Assembly (NCBI RefSeq): GCF_014207985.1
Contig: NZ_JACHMI010000001.1
Location: 4,571,001 to 4,635,000 of the forward strand
Direction: 5' to 3'
Length of the DNA stretch: 64,000 nt
Source: Nonomuraea rubra
GTDB taxonomy: Bacteria > Actinomycetota > Actinomycetes > Streptosporangiales > Streptosporangiaceae
This document shows positions 35,632 through 43,419 of this stretch, in pieces. The translations under genes and the position numbers were made by a program. The stretch's first letter is position 1; every line of letters starts with the position of its first letter. The notes beneath the pieces are model-generated. The model did no database searches. It saw nothing but the letters and a program-made list of their open reading frames with translations, and was not told where the DNA came from.

Positions 35632-36510
35632 TCACCCCGCCTCCGGCAGGTCGATCGACGCGAGCCGGGCGGGATCGACCACGGCCCTGATCCGGGCGAT
35701 CCGGCCGCCGGCGACGGTGAAGGCCAGGAGCGACAGCGGAGTCCCGTCCTCCCGCCACGCCACGAACCCGGGAAGGCCGTTGACCAGCACCTCCCGCCCC
35801 CGCGCGGCCGCACCGGTGCCCACCCGCGTGCCGGAGGCGACCTTGGTGGCGCCCAGGACCACGACCACCCCGCCGGGCGTGTCGATGGTCAGCCTCACCT
35901 CGGGGTCGAGCACCCGAAGCAGCTCCTCGAAGTCGCCGCGGCGAGCCGCCGCCAGGAAGGCCCGGACCACCTCCCGCTGCTCGGGCCCGCCGCCCGCCGG
36001 CCGCTCGGTCGCCCGCACCTTCCTGCGGGCGCGGCTGGCGAGCATCTTGGCGGCGTCCGCGGAACTGCCGAGGATCTGCCCGATCTCGTCGAACGGCACC
36101 GCGAACAGGTCGTGCAGCACGAACGCCAGCCGCTCGCGCGGCCCCAGCGACTCCAGGACGACGAGCAGCGCCAGCCCGACCGAGTCGGCAAGCGCCACGT
36201 CCTCGTCAGGCGCGGGGCCGTCGTCGACCGTCACCACCAGCTCGGGCAGCCGGTCGTCGTAGGACGCCTCGGGGCGGGCCTGCCGCGAGCGCAGGACGTC
36301 CAGGCTGATCCGGCCGACCACGGTGGTCAGCCAGCCCGCGAGGTTGTGGATCGCCGCCGCGTCCTGCCGGGAGAGCCGCAGCCAGGCCTCCTGCACCACG
36401 TCGTCGGCGTCGGCGTGCGAGCCGAGCATGCGGTAGGCGACCGCGCGCAGCCGGTCGCGCTGCGCCTCGAACGCCTCGGCCACCGGATCCGCCGGGCTGG
36501 TGTCGGACAT
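35632..36510 (-). CDS. ECF sigma factor with SnoaL-like extension (SigJ-like)
   Basis: The 292-residue protein has sigma region 2 (AYRMLGSHADADDVVQEAWLRL), region 4 (LGPRERLAFVLHDLFAVPFDEIGQILG) and a SnoaL-like C-terminal domain (about 185-290) ending VVDPARL. The linker lacks the WLPEP string seen in the first ECF41 gene of this window, reading DRLPELVV instead, so it belongs to a related SnoaL-tailed group. It is divergent from a CMD-family gene, the typical partner class. ATG 36510 follows GGAGGAAGG. Confidence 0.88.
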   Translation of the reverse strand: MSDTSPADPVAEAFEAQRDRLRAVAYRMLGSHADADDVVQEAWLRLSRQDAAAIHNLAGWLTTVVGRISLDVLRSRQARPEASYDDRLPELVVTVDDGPAPDEDVALADSVGLALLVVLESLGPRERLAFVLHDLFAVPFDEIGQILGSSADAAKMLASRARRKVRATERPAGGGPEQREVVRAFLAAARRGDFEELLRVLDPEVRLTIDTPGGVVVVLGATKVASGTRVGTGAAARGREVLVNGLPGFVAWREDGTPLSLLAFTVAGGRIARIRAVVDPARLASIDLPEAG

Positions 36511-36534
36511 CTTGTTACCTTCCTCCGAACTGCT

Positions 36535-36553
36535 CCGTCATGGGTGATGACGG
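36535..36553. promoter_or_regulatory. Inverted repeat between sigma and CMD genes
   Basis: CCGTCAT-GGGTG-ATGACGG is a perfect 7+7 inverted repeat in the 83-bp space between the divergent sigma-factor and CMD genes, a candidate operator or overlapping pair of sigma-dependent promoters. Confidence 0.4.
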
Positions 36554-36593
36554 GCCCGGACGGGCACACGTAACCGATGAAGGAGCACCACCG

Positions 36594-37043
36594 ATGGAAG
36601 CACGTCTGAAGAGCCAGGCGAACGCCGACGTGACCACCGCGATCCAGCACCTGTACAAGGCGATCCACGCGGGCGGCGTGGACCCTCTCCTGCTCGGACT
36701 GATCCACCTGCGGGTCAGCCAGATCAACGGCTGCAGCCCGTGCGTCTTCGCCGGCATCCACTCGGCGAAGCGGCGCGGGGAGACCGACGAGCGGCTGCAC
36801 AACGTGGTCACCTGGCGCGAGACGCCGTTCTTCACCGACGCGGAACGGGCGGCGCTCGCGCTGGCCGAAGCCGCCACCCGGATCCAGGACGGCGCGCCGG
36901 GCGTGACCGACGAGGTCTGGGCGGCCGCCGCCGAGCACTTCGACGACCAGCAGCTGTCCTCGATCATCACGGAGGTCGCACTGACCAACTTCTTCAACCG
37001 CATCAACCGTGCGAACCGGGAGCAGGCCGGCAAGACCTGGTAA
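36594..37043 (+). CDS. Carboxymuconolactone decarboxylase/AhpD-like protein
   Basis: The 149-residue AhpD-fold protein has the redox motif in INGCSPCVFAGIH (Cys-x-x-Cys-x3-His) and a C-terminal ALTNFFNRINR. Such CMD proteins are the commonest targets of SnoaL-tailed ECF sigma factors, and one lies divergently just upstream. It probably acts as a peroxidase or disulfide reductase. The start ATG has AAGGAGC 8 nt before it. Confidence 0.87.
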   Translation: MEARLKSQANADVTTAIQHLYKAIHAGGVDPLLLGLIHLRVSQINGCSPCVFAGIHSAKRRGETDERLHNVVTWRETPFFTDAERAALALAEAATRIQDGAPGVTDEVWAAAAEHFDDQQLSSIITEVALTNFFNRINRANREQAGKTW

Positions 37044-37117
37044 CCCGGCCGGCGGGCCCGGCCGTGGGGGCGGCTGCTCGTAAACTCTCGTCCGTGTTCG
37101 ACGCAAAAGGGACGATC

Positions 37118-38152
37118 GTGACCACCGTGCTGGCCACGATCCTCGGCTCGTGGGCGCTGACCGGCTGCACGGGGCAGCCCGAGCCCGCGCGGCCCTCGCC
37201 CACGGTGTACGCCCACCCCGCCGCGGACGAGAACTCGGTGGCCGTGCCCGTCCCCGCCGGCGGCACGGCCGCGGCACTCACCCGGCCGCTGACGCAGGCC
37301 GGCTGGTTCTGCGCGCAGGCCCGGAGCAACGCGGACGGCCGGGCCCTGTGGTGCCGGATCGCTCATCGCGACGAGTCGGACACCGTGCACCCCCAGGTCG
37401 CGCAGTTCCTGCTGGACCGCGACGGCCGGCTCGCCTGGGCCTGGTTCCCGCCTCCCGAGGACGGTACGTACCAGCAGGGCGAACCCCCGCGGGTCGTGGA
37501 CGCCGCGGCGCCCGCGCTCGCCGCGATCTGGCCGGGCGCGGGCGACCGCGCGCGGCAGGAGATCGACGACTTCGCCCACGACCTCGGCGAACCGGCGGTG
37601 CGGCGGAGCGACGATCTTCCCAGGGCCGCATGGCGGGACGAGCACGCCGACTACGGCTTCTCCGGCCTCGACGGCCTGCTCGTGACCGCCAGGGACGCCT
37701 CCGTACGCCGCTGGCCGTTCGGCGCCGAGCACTACGCGACCACGATGAGCTCCGCCGTGGACGATCTCCTGGCAGGCGGGTACGACTGCTTCTACCCGCC
37801 CCAGGAGTCGTGCACCCGCGTCCGGTCGAACGGCTACTTCCGGGTGACGCTGCGCCAGGACCAGATCGTGTCGGCGCAGTTCGGCATCGGGAGCCGGATC
37901 GAGTCGGGGCGGCAGCGGCATGCGCTGGCCGAGGAGTTCCCGCACGGGCTGACCTTCCTGAGCGAGGCCGTCCGCCGTCCGGTCACCGAGCGCATCGAGC
38001 AGTCCCGCCGGTCGGGAACGAGCTTCGCCGGCATCGTCGCCGGGACGATCGTGGTCATCGACGCGAGCCGGGGCGCCGTTGACGGAGACGACCTCGTGGC
38101 GTACCTCGACATCCAGATCGGCGCACCGCTGGCGGCGGCTCTGCCCGTCTGA
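37118..38152 (+). CDS. Hypothetical lipoprotein
   Basis: The 344-residue protein has a short hydrophobic leader ending in lipobox LTGC, then a Pro/Glu/Ala-rich spacer and a globular domain of no family I recognise. That domain contains two Cys pairs (FCAQ...LWCR and YDCF...ESCT) that could form disulfides outside the cell. The start is uncertain: GTG 37118 has AAAGGGA upstream but gives an N-region without basic residues; GTG 37094 adds a lysine. Confidence 0.6.
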   Translation: MTTVLATILGSWALTGCTGQPEPARPSPTVYAHPAADENSVAVPVPAGGTAAALTRPLTQAGWFCAQARSNADGRALWCRIAHRDESDTVHPQVAQFLLDRDGRLAWAWFPPPEDGTYQQGEPPRVVDAAAPALAAIWPGAGDRARQEIDDFAHDLGEPAVRRSDDLPRAAWRDEHADYGFSGLDGLLVTARDASVRRWPFGAEHYATTMSSAVDDLLAGGYDCFYPPQESCTRVRSNGYFRVTLRQDQIVSAQFGIGSRIESGRQRHALAEEFPHGLTFLSEAVRRPVTERIEQSRRSGTSFAGIVAGTIVVIDASRGAVDGDDLVAYLDIQIGAPLAAALPV

Positions 38153-38168
38153 CCACGGCGGCCCCGGC

Positions 38169-39185
38169 TCAGCGCGCCCGCCCGGGGGCCGGCCCGGTCG
38201 ACTCCCGCCAGATCACCCGGGTGATCGGCTCGTCCTCCTGGGGCGCGGGCTCGCCGCGGAGCGCGGCCAGCAGCCGGGCCAGCACGCGGCGCCCCAGCCT
38301 CTCGTGATCGACGTCGACCGTCGTGAGCGACGGCGGGAGGAACGCGGTCACGGGGTTGTTGTCCCACCCCGTGACGCTCAGGTCCTCCGGCACCTTCCAG
38401 CCGCGCTCCCAGGCCCCCCGCATCGCCCCCGCGGCCACCAGGTCGTTGGCGCCGATGACCGCGGTGACGCCGCTGCCCGGCGGCAGGTCCAGCACCGCCT
38501 GCCGCGCCGCCTGCGCCGACCAGCCGCAGTCGGCGACCCCGTGGGACTCCAGCCCCAGCCGCCGCAGGGTGTCGAGATAGACCTGCCTGCGCTGGCGCGC
38601 GGAGGTGTGCGCGTAGTCGCCCGCCACGTGCAGGAACCGCCGGTGCCCGTACGCGGCCAGGCCCTCGACGATCTCGGCCATGTGGGAGGCGTCCGCGAGC
38701 TCCCCGACCCCGCGCATGCGGTCGTCGTAGTCGGGGGAGACGACGATCGGCACGCTTCCCGGGCGCTGGGCGGGCAGCGCCATCCGGGTCAGCGACAGGA
38801 TGCCCTCGAACAGCCCGGAATCGGACAGCTCCAGCGCCCGCTGCGCCCACGTCTGCGGCGATCCGCCGAGCGTGACGACCTCGACCACGTAGCCCGCCTC
38901 GTGGGCCGCCGCGGTGGCGCCGGCCAGCAGCTCCAGGGCGCTGACGGCGGTGCCCGCGGGCAGGAGCATCGCCAGCCGGCCGGTGCGGCGGTTGCGCATG
39001 GCGCGGGCGACGAGGTTCGGGCGGTAGTCGAGCTGCTCGATGGCCGTTCTGATGCGCTCGCTGGTGGCGGGCTTCATGCCGTCGCCGTTGAACTTGAGGT
39101 AGCGCGACACCGTCTGGTGGGAGACGCCGGCGAGCCTCGCGACCTCCATGATGGTCGGCCGCTTCGCCGCCGCACCCTTGCTCAC
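38169..39185 (-). CDS. LacI-family transcriptional regulator
   Basis: The 338-residue protein has a LacI DNA-binding head (TIMEVARLAGVSHQTVSRYL) with a hinge (NLVARAMRNRRTGRLAML) and a periplasmic-binding-like sensor domain (GVTAVIGANDLVAAGAM). It is divergent from a Gfo/Idh/MocA dehydrogenase, with four operator-like sites between, so it likely represses both in the absence of a sugar or polyol. The frame is open to 39353, but GTG 39185 follows GAGGAGT and gives a normal LacI start. Confidence 0.9.
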   Translation of the reverse strand: MSKGAAAKRPTIMEVARLAGVSHQTVSRYLKFNGDGMKPATSERIRTAIEQLDYRPNLVARAMRNRRTGRLAMLLPAGTAVSALELLAGATAAAHEAGYVVEVVTLGGSPQTWAQRALELSDSGLFEGILSLTRMALPAQRPGSVPIVVSPDYDDRMRGVGELADASHMAEIVEGLAAYGHRRFLHVAGDYAHTSARQRRQVYLDTLRRLGLESHGVADCGWSAQAARQAVLDLPPGSGVTAVIGANDLVAAGAMRGAWERGWKVPEDLSVTGWDNNPVTAFLPPSLTTVDVDHERLGRRVLARLLAALRGEPAPQEDEPITRVIWRESTGPAPGRAR

Positions 39186-39239
39186 GTGGCACTCCTCGCT
39201 CGGCCGGTACGCGGGATCAGCGTACCGGTGGCCGGGAAG

Positions 39240-39356
39240 TGTTCGTTCACCCGGCACTCTCCATGAACGTTCACTTTCCCCAGTCGTGCGGGAAAGATAC
39301 CCTTCTTGACCCTTCGCGTGTTCGTTCACTAACGTGCCGAAATGAACGTTCACTTT
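39240..39356. promoter_or_regulatory. Two copies of a paired LacI operator module
   Basis: TGTTCGTTCA at 39240-39249 is followed 24 bp later by TGAACGTTCA at 39264-39273. The same pair with the same 24-bp step recurs at 39319-39328 and 39343-39352, and both TGAACGTTCA copies continue into CTTT. A promoter for the rightward gene, TTGACC (39306-39311) - 18 bp - TAACGT (39330-39335), has one site in its spacer and one just after the start point. Confidence 0.7.
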
Positions 39357-39391
39357 AGCCGTGACGCCCGTCTCCAGCGAGAAGGACCTTC

Positions 39392-40843
39392 GTGACCCGC
39401 CCCGTGGATCAGAACCCCACCGCCCCAGCCCCCGCGTCCCACACCAGCAGCGAGCCCGGCGCCGGAGTGGTGCCGCGGTTCGCCGCGCCGCCCCCGTCGC
39501 GCGCCCGCCGCCGCTACGCGGTGGCCGGCACCGGGCACCGGGCCGGCATGTACGTCGCCGCGCTGACCGGCGAGCACGCCGACGTGGGCGCGCTCGTCGC
39601 CTGGCTGGACCCGAACCCGGCCCGCATCGACTACTACGATGCCCAGGTGGGCGAGGAGCTGGGCCTCGGCGGCCCGGCCGGGCTGCCCCGCCACACCCCC
39701 GACGGCCTGGAGCGGATGGTCGCCGAGCAGCGCGTGGACGTCGTGATCGTCACCAGCCTGGACCGCACCCACGCCGAGCTGGTCGACCGGGCGCTGCGGG
39801 CCGGCGCGGACGTCGTGGTGGAGAAGCCGCTGACGATCGACGCGGACGGCTGCCGCCGCATCACCAAGGCCGTCGCCGACACCGGCCGCGACGTCGTGAT
39901 GACGTTCAACTACCGCTACGCGCCCCGCAACTCCACCCTGCGGCAGGTCATCGAGTCCGGCACGATCGGCGAGGTGACCAGCGTGCACTTCGAGTGGGCG
40001 CTGGACACCGTCCACGGCGCCGACTACTTCCGCCGCTGGCACCGCGACAAGGCCAACTCGGGCGGCCTGCTGATCCACAAGGCCAGCCACCACTTCGACC
40101 TGATCAACTGGTGGCTCGGCGACACCCCCGCCAAGGTCTACGCCTCCGGCGCGCTGCGCTTCTACGGCGACGAGAACGCCGCCGCCCGCGGCATGGGCGA
40201 GCGGCCCGAGCGCGGCACCGGCGCCCACGGCGACCCGTTCTCCCTGGACCTGCGCGCCGACCCCCGCCTGGACGCCCTCTACCTTCAGGCCGAGCGGCAC
40301 GACGGCTACCGCCGCGACCAGGACCCGTTCGCGCCCGGCGTCACCATCGAGGACAACCTGGCGGTCCTCGTCGACTACCGCCGGGGCGCGCGGCTGAGCT
40401 ACTCGCTCAACGCGCACAGCCCCTGGGAGGGCTACCGCGTCACGGTCAACGGCACCGCGGGCCGCGCCGAGCTGGAGGTCGTCGAGCGCGGCTTCATCGA
40501 GCTGGACGCGAACGGCAACGCCGTGCTCGACCCGTCGACCACCCCGCTCGGCGCGCACGACCCGCTGCGCCCCGAGGGCGAGCGCCTCGTCGTCCAGCGG
40601 CACTGGCAGCGGCCCGAGGAGGTCACCATCCCCGCCGGCATCGGCGGCCACGGCGGCGGCGACGCCATCCTGCTCAAGGACGTCTTCCGCCGCGACCTGC
40701 GCCTCGGCCCCGACCTCCTCGCCCGGGCCGCCGACTACCGCGACGGCCTGCGGGCGGTCGCCGTCGGCATCGCCGCCAACCAGTCGCTCCGCACCGGCCT
40801 GCCCGTCACCGTCGGCGAGCTCGGCCTCGGCGCGGACCTCTGA
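39392..40843 (+). CDS. Gfo/Idh/MocA-family oxidoreductase
   Basis: The 483-residue NAD(P)-dependent dehydrogenase has a dinucleotide fold after a 40-residue Pro/Ala-rich N-terminal stretch (YAVAGTGHRAGMYVAAL). It carries the family motif VVVEKPLTID and a C-terminal domain with GGLLIHKASHHFDLINWWLG. It is longer than typical (about 340-400), with an acidic insert around 260-310. It should oxidise a sugar, inositol or glycoside. LacI control fits a carbohydrate substrate. GTG start with AAGGA upstream. Confidence 0.85.
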   Translation: MTRPVDQNPTAPAPASHTSSEPGAGVVPRFAAPPPSRARRRYAVAGTGHRAGMYVAALTGEHADVGALVAWLDPNPARIDYYDAQVGEELGLGGPAGLPRHTPDGLERMVAEQRVDVVIVTSLDRTHAELVDRALRAGADVVVEKPLTIDADGCRRITKAVADTGRDVVMTFNYRYAPRNSTLRQVIESGTIGEVTSVHFEWALDTVHGADYFRRWHRDKANSGGLLIHKASHHFDLINWWLGDTPAKVYASGALRFYGDENAAARGMGERPERGTGAHGDPFSLDLRADPRLDALYLQAERHDGYRRDQDPFAPGVTIEDNLAVLVDYRRGARLSYSLNAHSPWEGYRVTVNGTAGRAELEVVERGFIELDANGNAVLDPSTTPLGAHDPLRPEGERLVVQRHWQRPEEVTIPAGIGGHGGGDAILLKDVFRRDLRLGPDLLARAADYRDGLRAVAVGIAANQSLRTGLPVTVGELGLGADL

Positions 40844-40849
40844 CGCAGG

Positions 40850-40888
40850 CTCCGGCCACCGTGGCGAGCCGCGCCACGGTGGCCGGAG
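40850..40888. terminator. Bidirectional terminator, perfect 17-bp stem
   Basis: CTCCGGCCACCGTGGCG (40850-40866) and its exact complement (40872-40888) surround a 5-nt loop, between the convergent dehydrogenase and GNAT genes. It is the longest perfect hairpin of its kind in the window. Confidence 0.8.
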
Positions 40889-40891
40889 GCG

Positions 40892-41368
40892 CTAATCGAG
40901 CACCCGGGTGAAGCGGACCGCCTCTTCCCGATACCCCACGGCAGCGTAGAACCGCCGCGCGGTCGTGTTGCCCGCTGCCGTCTCCAGTGTCAGATGGCGC
41001 ACCCCCTGCCGCCGCGCCCAGTCCTCCGCCGCGCTCAGCAACCGCCGGCCCAGCCCCGCGCGGACGGCCCGCGGCGCGACGACCAGCTCACCGACGTACG
41101 CCTCGACCGGCCCGGTGAAGTGGCGGTGGGTGTTGACGGAGACCACGCCGACGACCTCGCCGCCGGCCGCGGCCACGAACACGGCTCCGCGCTGCTCCGG
41201 CGCGGGGCCGAAGAAGCCGGCCAGCCACTGCCGCGCCGCCTCCACCACGGCGCCGGGGTCGCGCCAGTCGGCCACCCCCTCGGTGAGCTGGGACGCGAGC
41301 TCCATGACAGCGTCACGGTCCTCCTCCCGGACGGGGCGAATCTGGACGTTCCTCTGCTCGACGCTCAT
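40892..41368 (-). CDS. GNAT-family N-acetyltransferase
   Basis: The 158-residue protein is a clear GNAT: IRPVREEDRDAVMEL at the start, VGELVVAPRAVRAGLGRRLLSAAEDWARRQGVRHLTLETAAGN with the acetyl-CoA loop (RAGLGR), and ARRFYAAVGYREEAV at the end. The acceptor is unknown. There is no good ribosome-binding site before ATG 41368. Confidence 0.85.
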   Translation of the reverse strand: MSVEQRNVQIRPVREEDRDAVMELASQLTEGVADWRDPGAVVEAARQWLAGFFGPAPEQRGAVFVAAAGGEVVGVVSVNTHRHFTGPVEAYVGELVVAPRAVRAGLGRRLLSAAEDWARRQGVRHLTLETAAGNTTARRFYAAVGYREEAVRFTRVLD

Positions 41369-41435
41369 GGGGCCCCAGCATGTCAGCTCGCCCGCACCGC
41401 AGGTCTTGTCCCCTGATGACCGCGTGGCTAGGGTT

Positions 41436-41453
41436 CGTTCCGTATGTGGAACG
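41436..41453. promoter_or_regulatory. Inverted repeat CGTTCC-GTATGT-GGAACG upstream of benE
   Basis: A perfect 6+6 palindrome with a 6-bp centre lies 24 bp before the BenE-type transporter start, a likely repressor site. No regulator gene is adjacent on this side. Confidence 0.4.
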
Positions 41454-41476
41454 GTGGACCTTTCAGGGGGCGGGGC

Positions 41477-42682
41477 ATGCGCGTGCAGGCGGTCATGGCG
41501 GGGCTGGTCAGCGCGGTGGTCGGCTATGCCAGCTCGTTCACCGTCGTGCTCGCCGGGCTGCGGGCCGTCGGGGCGACGCCGGGGCAGGCCGCGTCCGGGC
41601 TGCTCGCCCTGTGCTGCGGCGTCGGGGCGGCTGCGATCTTCCTCGGGCTGCGGTACCGCATGCCGATCAGCATCGCCTGGTCCACCCCCGGCGCGGCGCT
41701 GCTGATGGCGACCGGCCCCGTGCCCGGCGGGTTCCCGGCCGCGGTCGGCGCGTTCATCGTCTGCGCCGGGTTGCTCGTGCTCGCCGGCCTGTCGCCCTGG
41801 CCGGCCCGGGCGATCGCCGCCATCCCGCGCCCGATCGCCGCCGCCATGCTGGCGGGCGTCATCCTCAGCCTGTGCACCGCACCGGTCCGCGCCGTCGTCG
41901 ACGTCCCGATGCTCGCCGTGCCCGTCGTGCTGACCTGGGCGGTGCTGCAGCGGTACCAGCGGCGGTGGGCCGTTCCCTGCGCGCTCGCCGTGGCGGTCGT
42001 CGCCATCGCGGTGCAGGGGAACGGCGGCGGCCTGTCAGGCGCGGCGCTGCGGCCCGCGGTCGAGCTGACCGCTCCGGCGCTGAGCCTGTCCGCGGTGGTG
42101 AGCATCGCCATCCCGCTGTTCCTCGTCACCATGGCCGCGCAGAACGTCCCGGGCATGGCGGTCATGGCGACCTACGGCTACCTGCCGCCCCTGCGCCCGG
42201 TCCTCGTCACGACCGGCCTGGCCAGTGCGGTGGCGGCGCCGTTCGGCGGGCACGCCGTCAACCTGGCCGCGATCACCGCGGCGCTGACCGCCGGCCCCGA
42301 CACCCACCCCGACCCCGGCCGCCGGTGGATCGCGACGGTGGCGCTCGGCGCCGGGCAGCTGGCGCTCGGCCTCGGCGCGGGCCTGGCCATGGCGCTGGTG
42401 CTGCTGTCCCCGCCCGTGCTGGTCACCGCGGTGGCCGGCCTGGCGTTGCTGTCGGCGCTCGGCTCCTCGCTGGCCGGCGCGGTGACCGAGCCGGAGGGAC
42501 GGGAGGCGGCGGTGGTCACGTTCGTGGTCACCGCGTCGGGGATGACGATCCTCAGCATCGGCGCGGCGTTCTGGGGCCTGGCCGCGGGCGGCCTGACGGC
42601 GCTCCTGCTGCACAGACGATCACCGTCGGAGCCCCCGGCGGAGCAGCCCGCGCCCGCGGTGCCGGCCGATCAACGTTCGTAG
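41477..42682 (+). CDS. benE: BenE-family benzoate/H+ symporter-like transporter
   Basis: The 401-residue integral membrane protein has about 11-12 hydrophobic segments and BenE-type motifs: YRMPISIAWSTPGAALL, PRPIAAAMLAGVILSLC and GGHAVNLAAITAAL. BenE proteins import benzoate with protons; the exact aromatic or other acid is not readable. ATG 41477 follows AGGGGG. The 3' end overlaps the convergent GntR gene by 13 nt. No benzoate catabolic genes are nearby, so the substrate call is family-level. Confidence 0.82.
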   Translation: MRVQAVMAGLVSAVVGYASSFTVVLAGLRAVGATPGQAASGLLALCCGVGAAAIFLGLRYRMPISIAWSTPGAALLMATGPVPGGFPAAVGAFIVCAGLLVLAGLSPWPARAIAAIPRPIAAAMLAGVILSLCTAPVRAVVDVPMLAVPVVLTWAVLQRYQRRWAVPCALAVAVVAIAVQGNGGGLSGAALRPAVELTAPALSLSAVVSIAIPLFLVTMAAQNVPGMAVMATYGYLPPLRPVLVTTGLASAVAAPFGGHAVNLAAITAALTAGPDTHPDPGRRWIATVALGAGQLALGLGAGLAMALVLLSPPVLVTAVAGLALLSALGSSLAGAVTEPEGREAAVVTFVVTASGMTILSIGAAFWGLAAGGLTALLLHRRSPSEPPAEQPAPAVPADQRS

Positions 42683-43419
42683 CCCCTGAGCCGTGTCATG
42701 GAGGCGTCGAGGTGGGTGCGCATGGCGGCGGCGGCCCCCATGGCGTCCCCCGAGGCGATCGCGTCGCGGATCCGGCGGTGCTCGCCCAGGACCTGGTCGA
42801 GGTGGCCGGGGTCGGGCTCGGGCCCCGCGTACGGGCGGGTGATCGCGCCGGCGCCCAGCGTGTCGAGCAGGTCGAGGTAGAAGCGGTTGGCCGTGGCGGC
42901 GGCGACGGCGCGGTGGAAGGCGAAGTCCGCCTCGACCGCGTCGCTGGCGCCGCCCCGCACCGCGGCCGTACGGCGCAGCGCGGCGTCCACGGCGGCCAGC
43001 GCCGCCGGCGTGCGGCGGGCGGCGGCGAGCGCGGCGGCCTCCACCTCGATGCCGCGCCGCAGCTCCAGGAGGTGCAGCCGGTCGCCCGGGGTGCGTACCG
43101 TGCCCAGCGAGTGGGTGAAGTCCTGCGCCGGCGGTCTCGCCAGGACGGACGAGCCGCGCCCGCGCCGCGTCTCGACCAGCCCCGCCGCCCGCAGCCGCGA
43201 GATGGCCTCGCGCACGACGGTGCGGCTGACGCCGAACCGGACGGCCAGCTCGCCCTCCGACGGCAGCAGCTCGCCGGGCCGCCACTCCCCGCTCCCGATG
43301 CCGCGCCGCAGCTCGCCCTCCACCCGGTCCGCGAGGCTCGCGCTGTGCCCGTGAGCGCTGTGCCCGTGAGCGCCGTGCCCGTGAGCGCTGTGCCCGTCAG
43401 CGCCGTGCCCGTCAGCCAC
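42670..43419 (-). CDS. GntR/FadR-type (FCD) regulator with a repeat-encoded His-rich N-terminus
   Basis: The 249-residue protein has a GntR winged helix (LADRVEGELRRGIGSGEWRPG, then VRFGVSRTVVREAISRLRAAGLVETRRGRGS) and an FCD ligand domain (DFAFHRAVAAATANRFYLDLLD) with metal-binding His. Before the helix-turn-helix lie five 5-residue repeats (ADGHG/AHGHS type) with eight His, encoded by a 15-bp tandem repeat. No start codon lies between the repeats and the domain, so they should be translated. The GTG start lies inside the upstream mqo gene (8-nt overlap). Confidence 0.83.
   Translation of the reverse strand: MADGHGADGHSAHGHGAHGHSAHGHSASLADRVEGELRRGIGSGEWRPGELLPSEGELAVRFGVSRTVVREAISRLRAAGLVETRRGRGSSVLARPPAQDFTHSLGTVRTPGDRLHLLELRRGIEVEAAALAAARRTPAALAAVDAALRRTAAVRGGASDAVEADFAFHRAVAAATANRFYLDLLDTLGAGAITRPYAGPEPDPGHLDQVLGEHRRIRDAIASGDAMGAAAAMRTHLDASMTRLRGYER
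43340..43414. repeat. 15-bp tandem repeat, five copies, at the mqo/gntR junction
   Basis: Five 15-bp units of the type GCGCTGTGCCCGTGA run without gaps from 43340 to 43414, ending exactly with the mqo stop codon (TCA at 43412-43414). They encode the His-rich head of the GntR protein. Two units retain TCA, copying the mqo stop. Confidence 0.92.
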
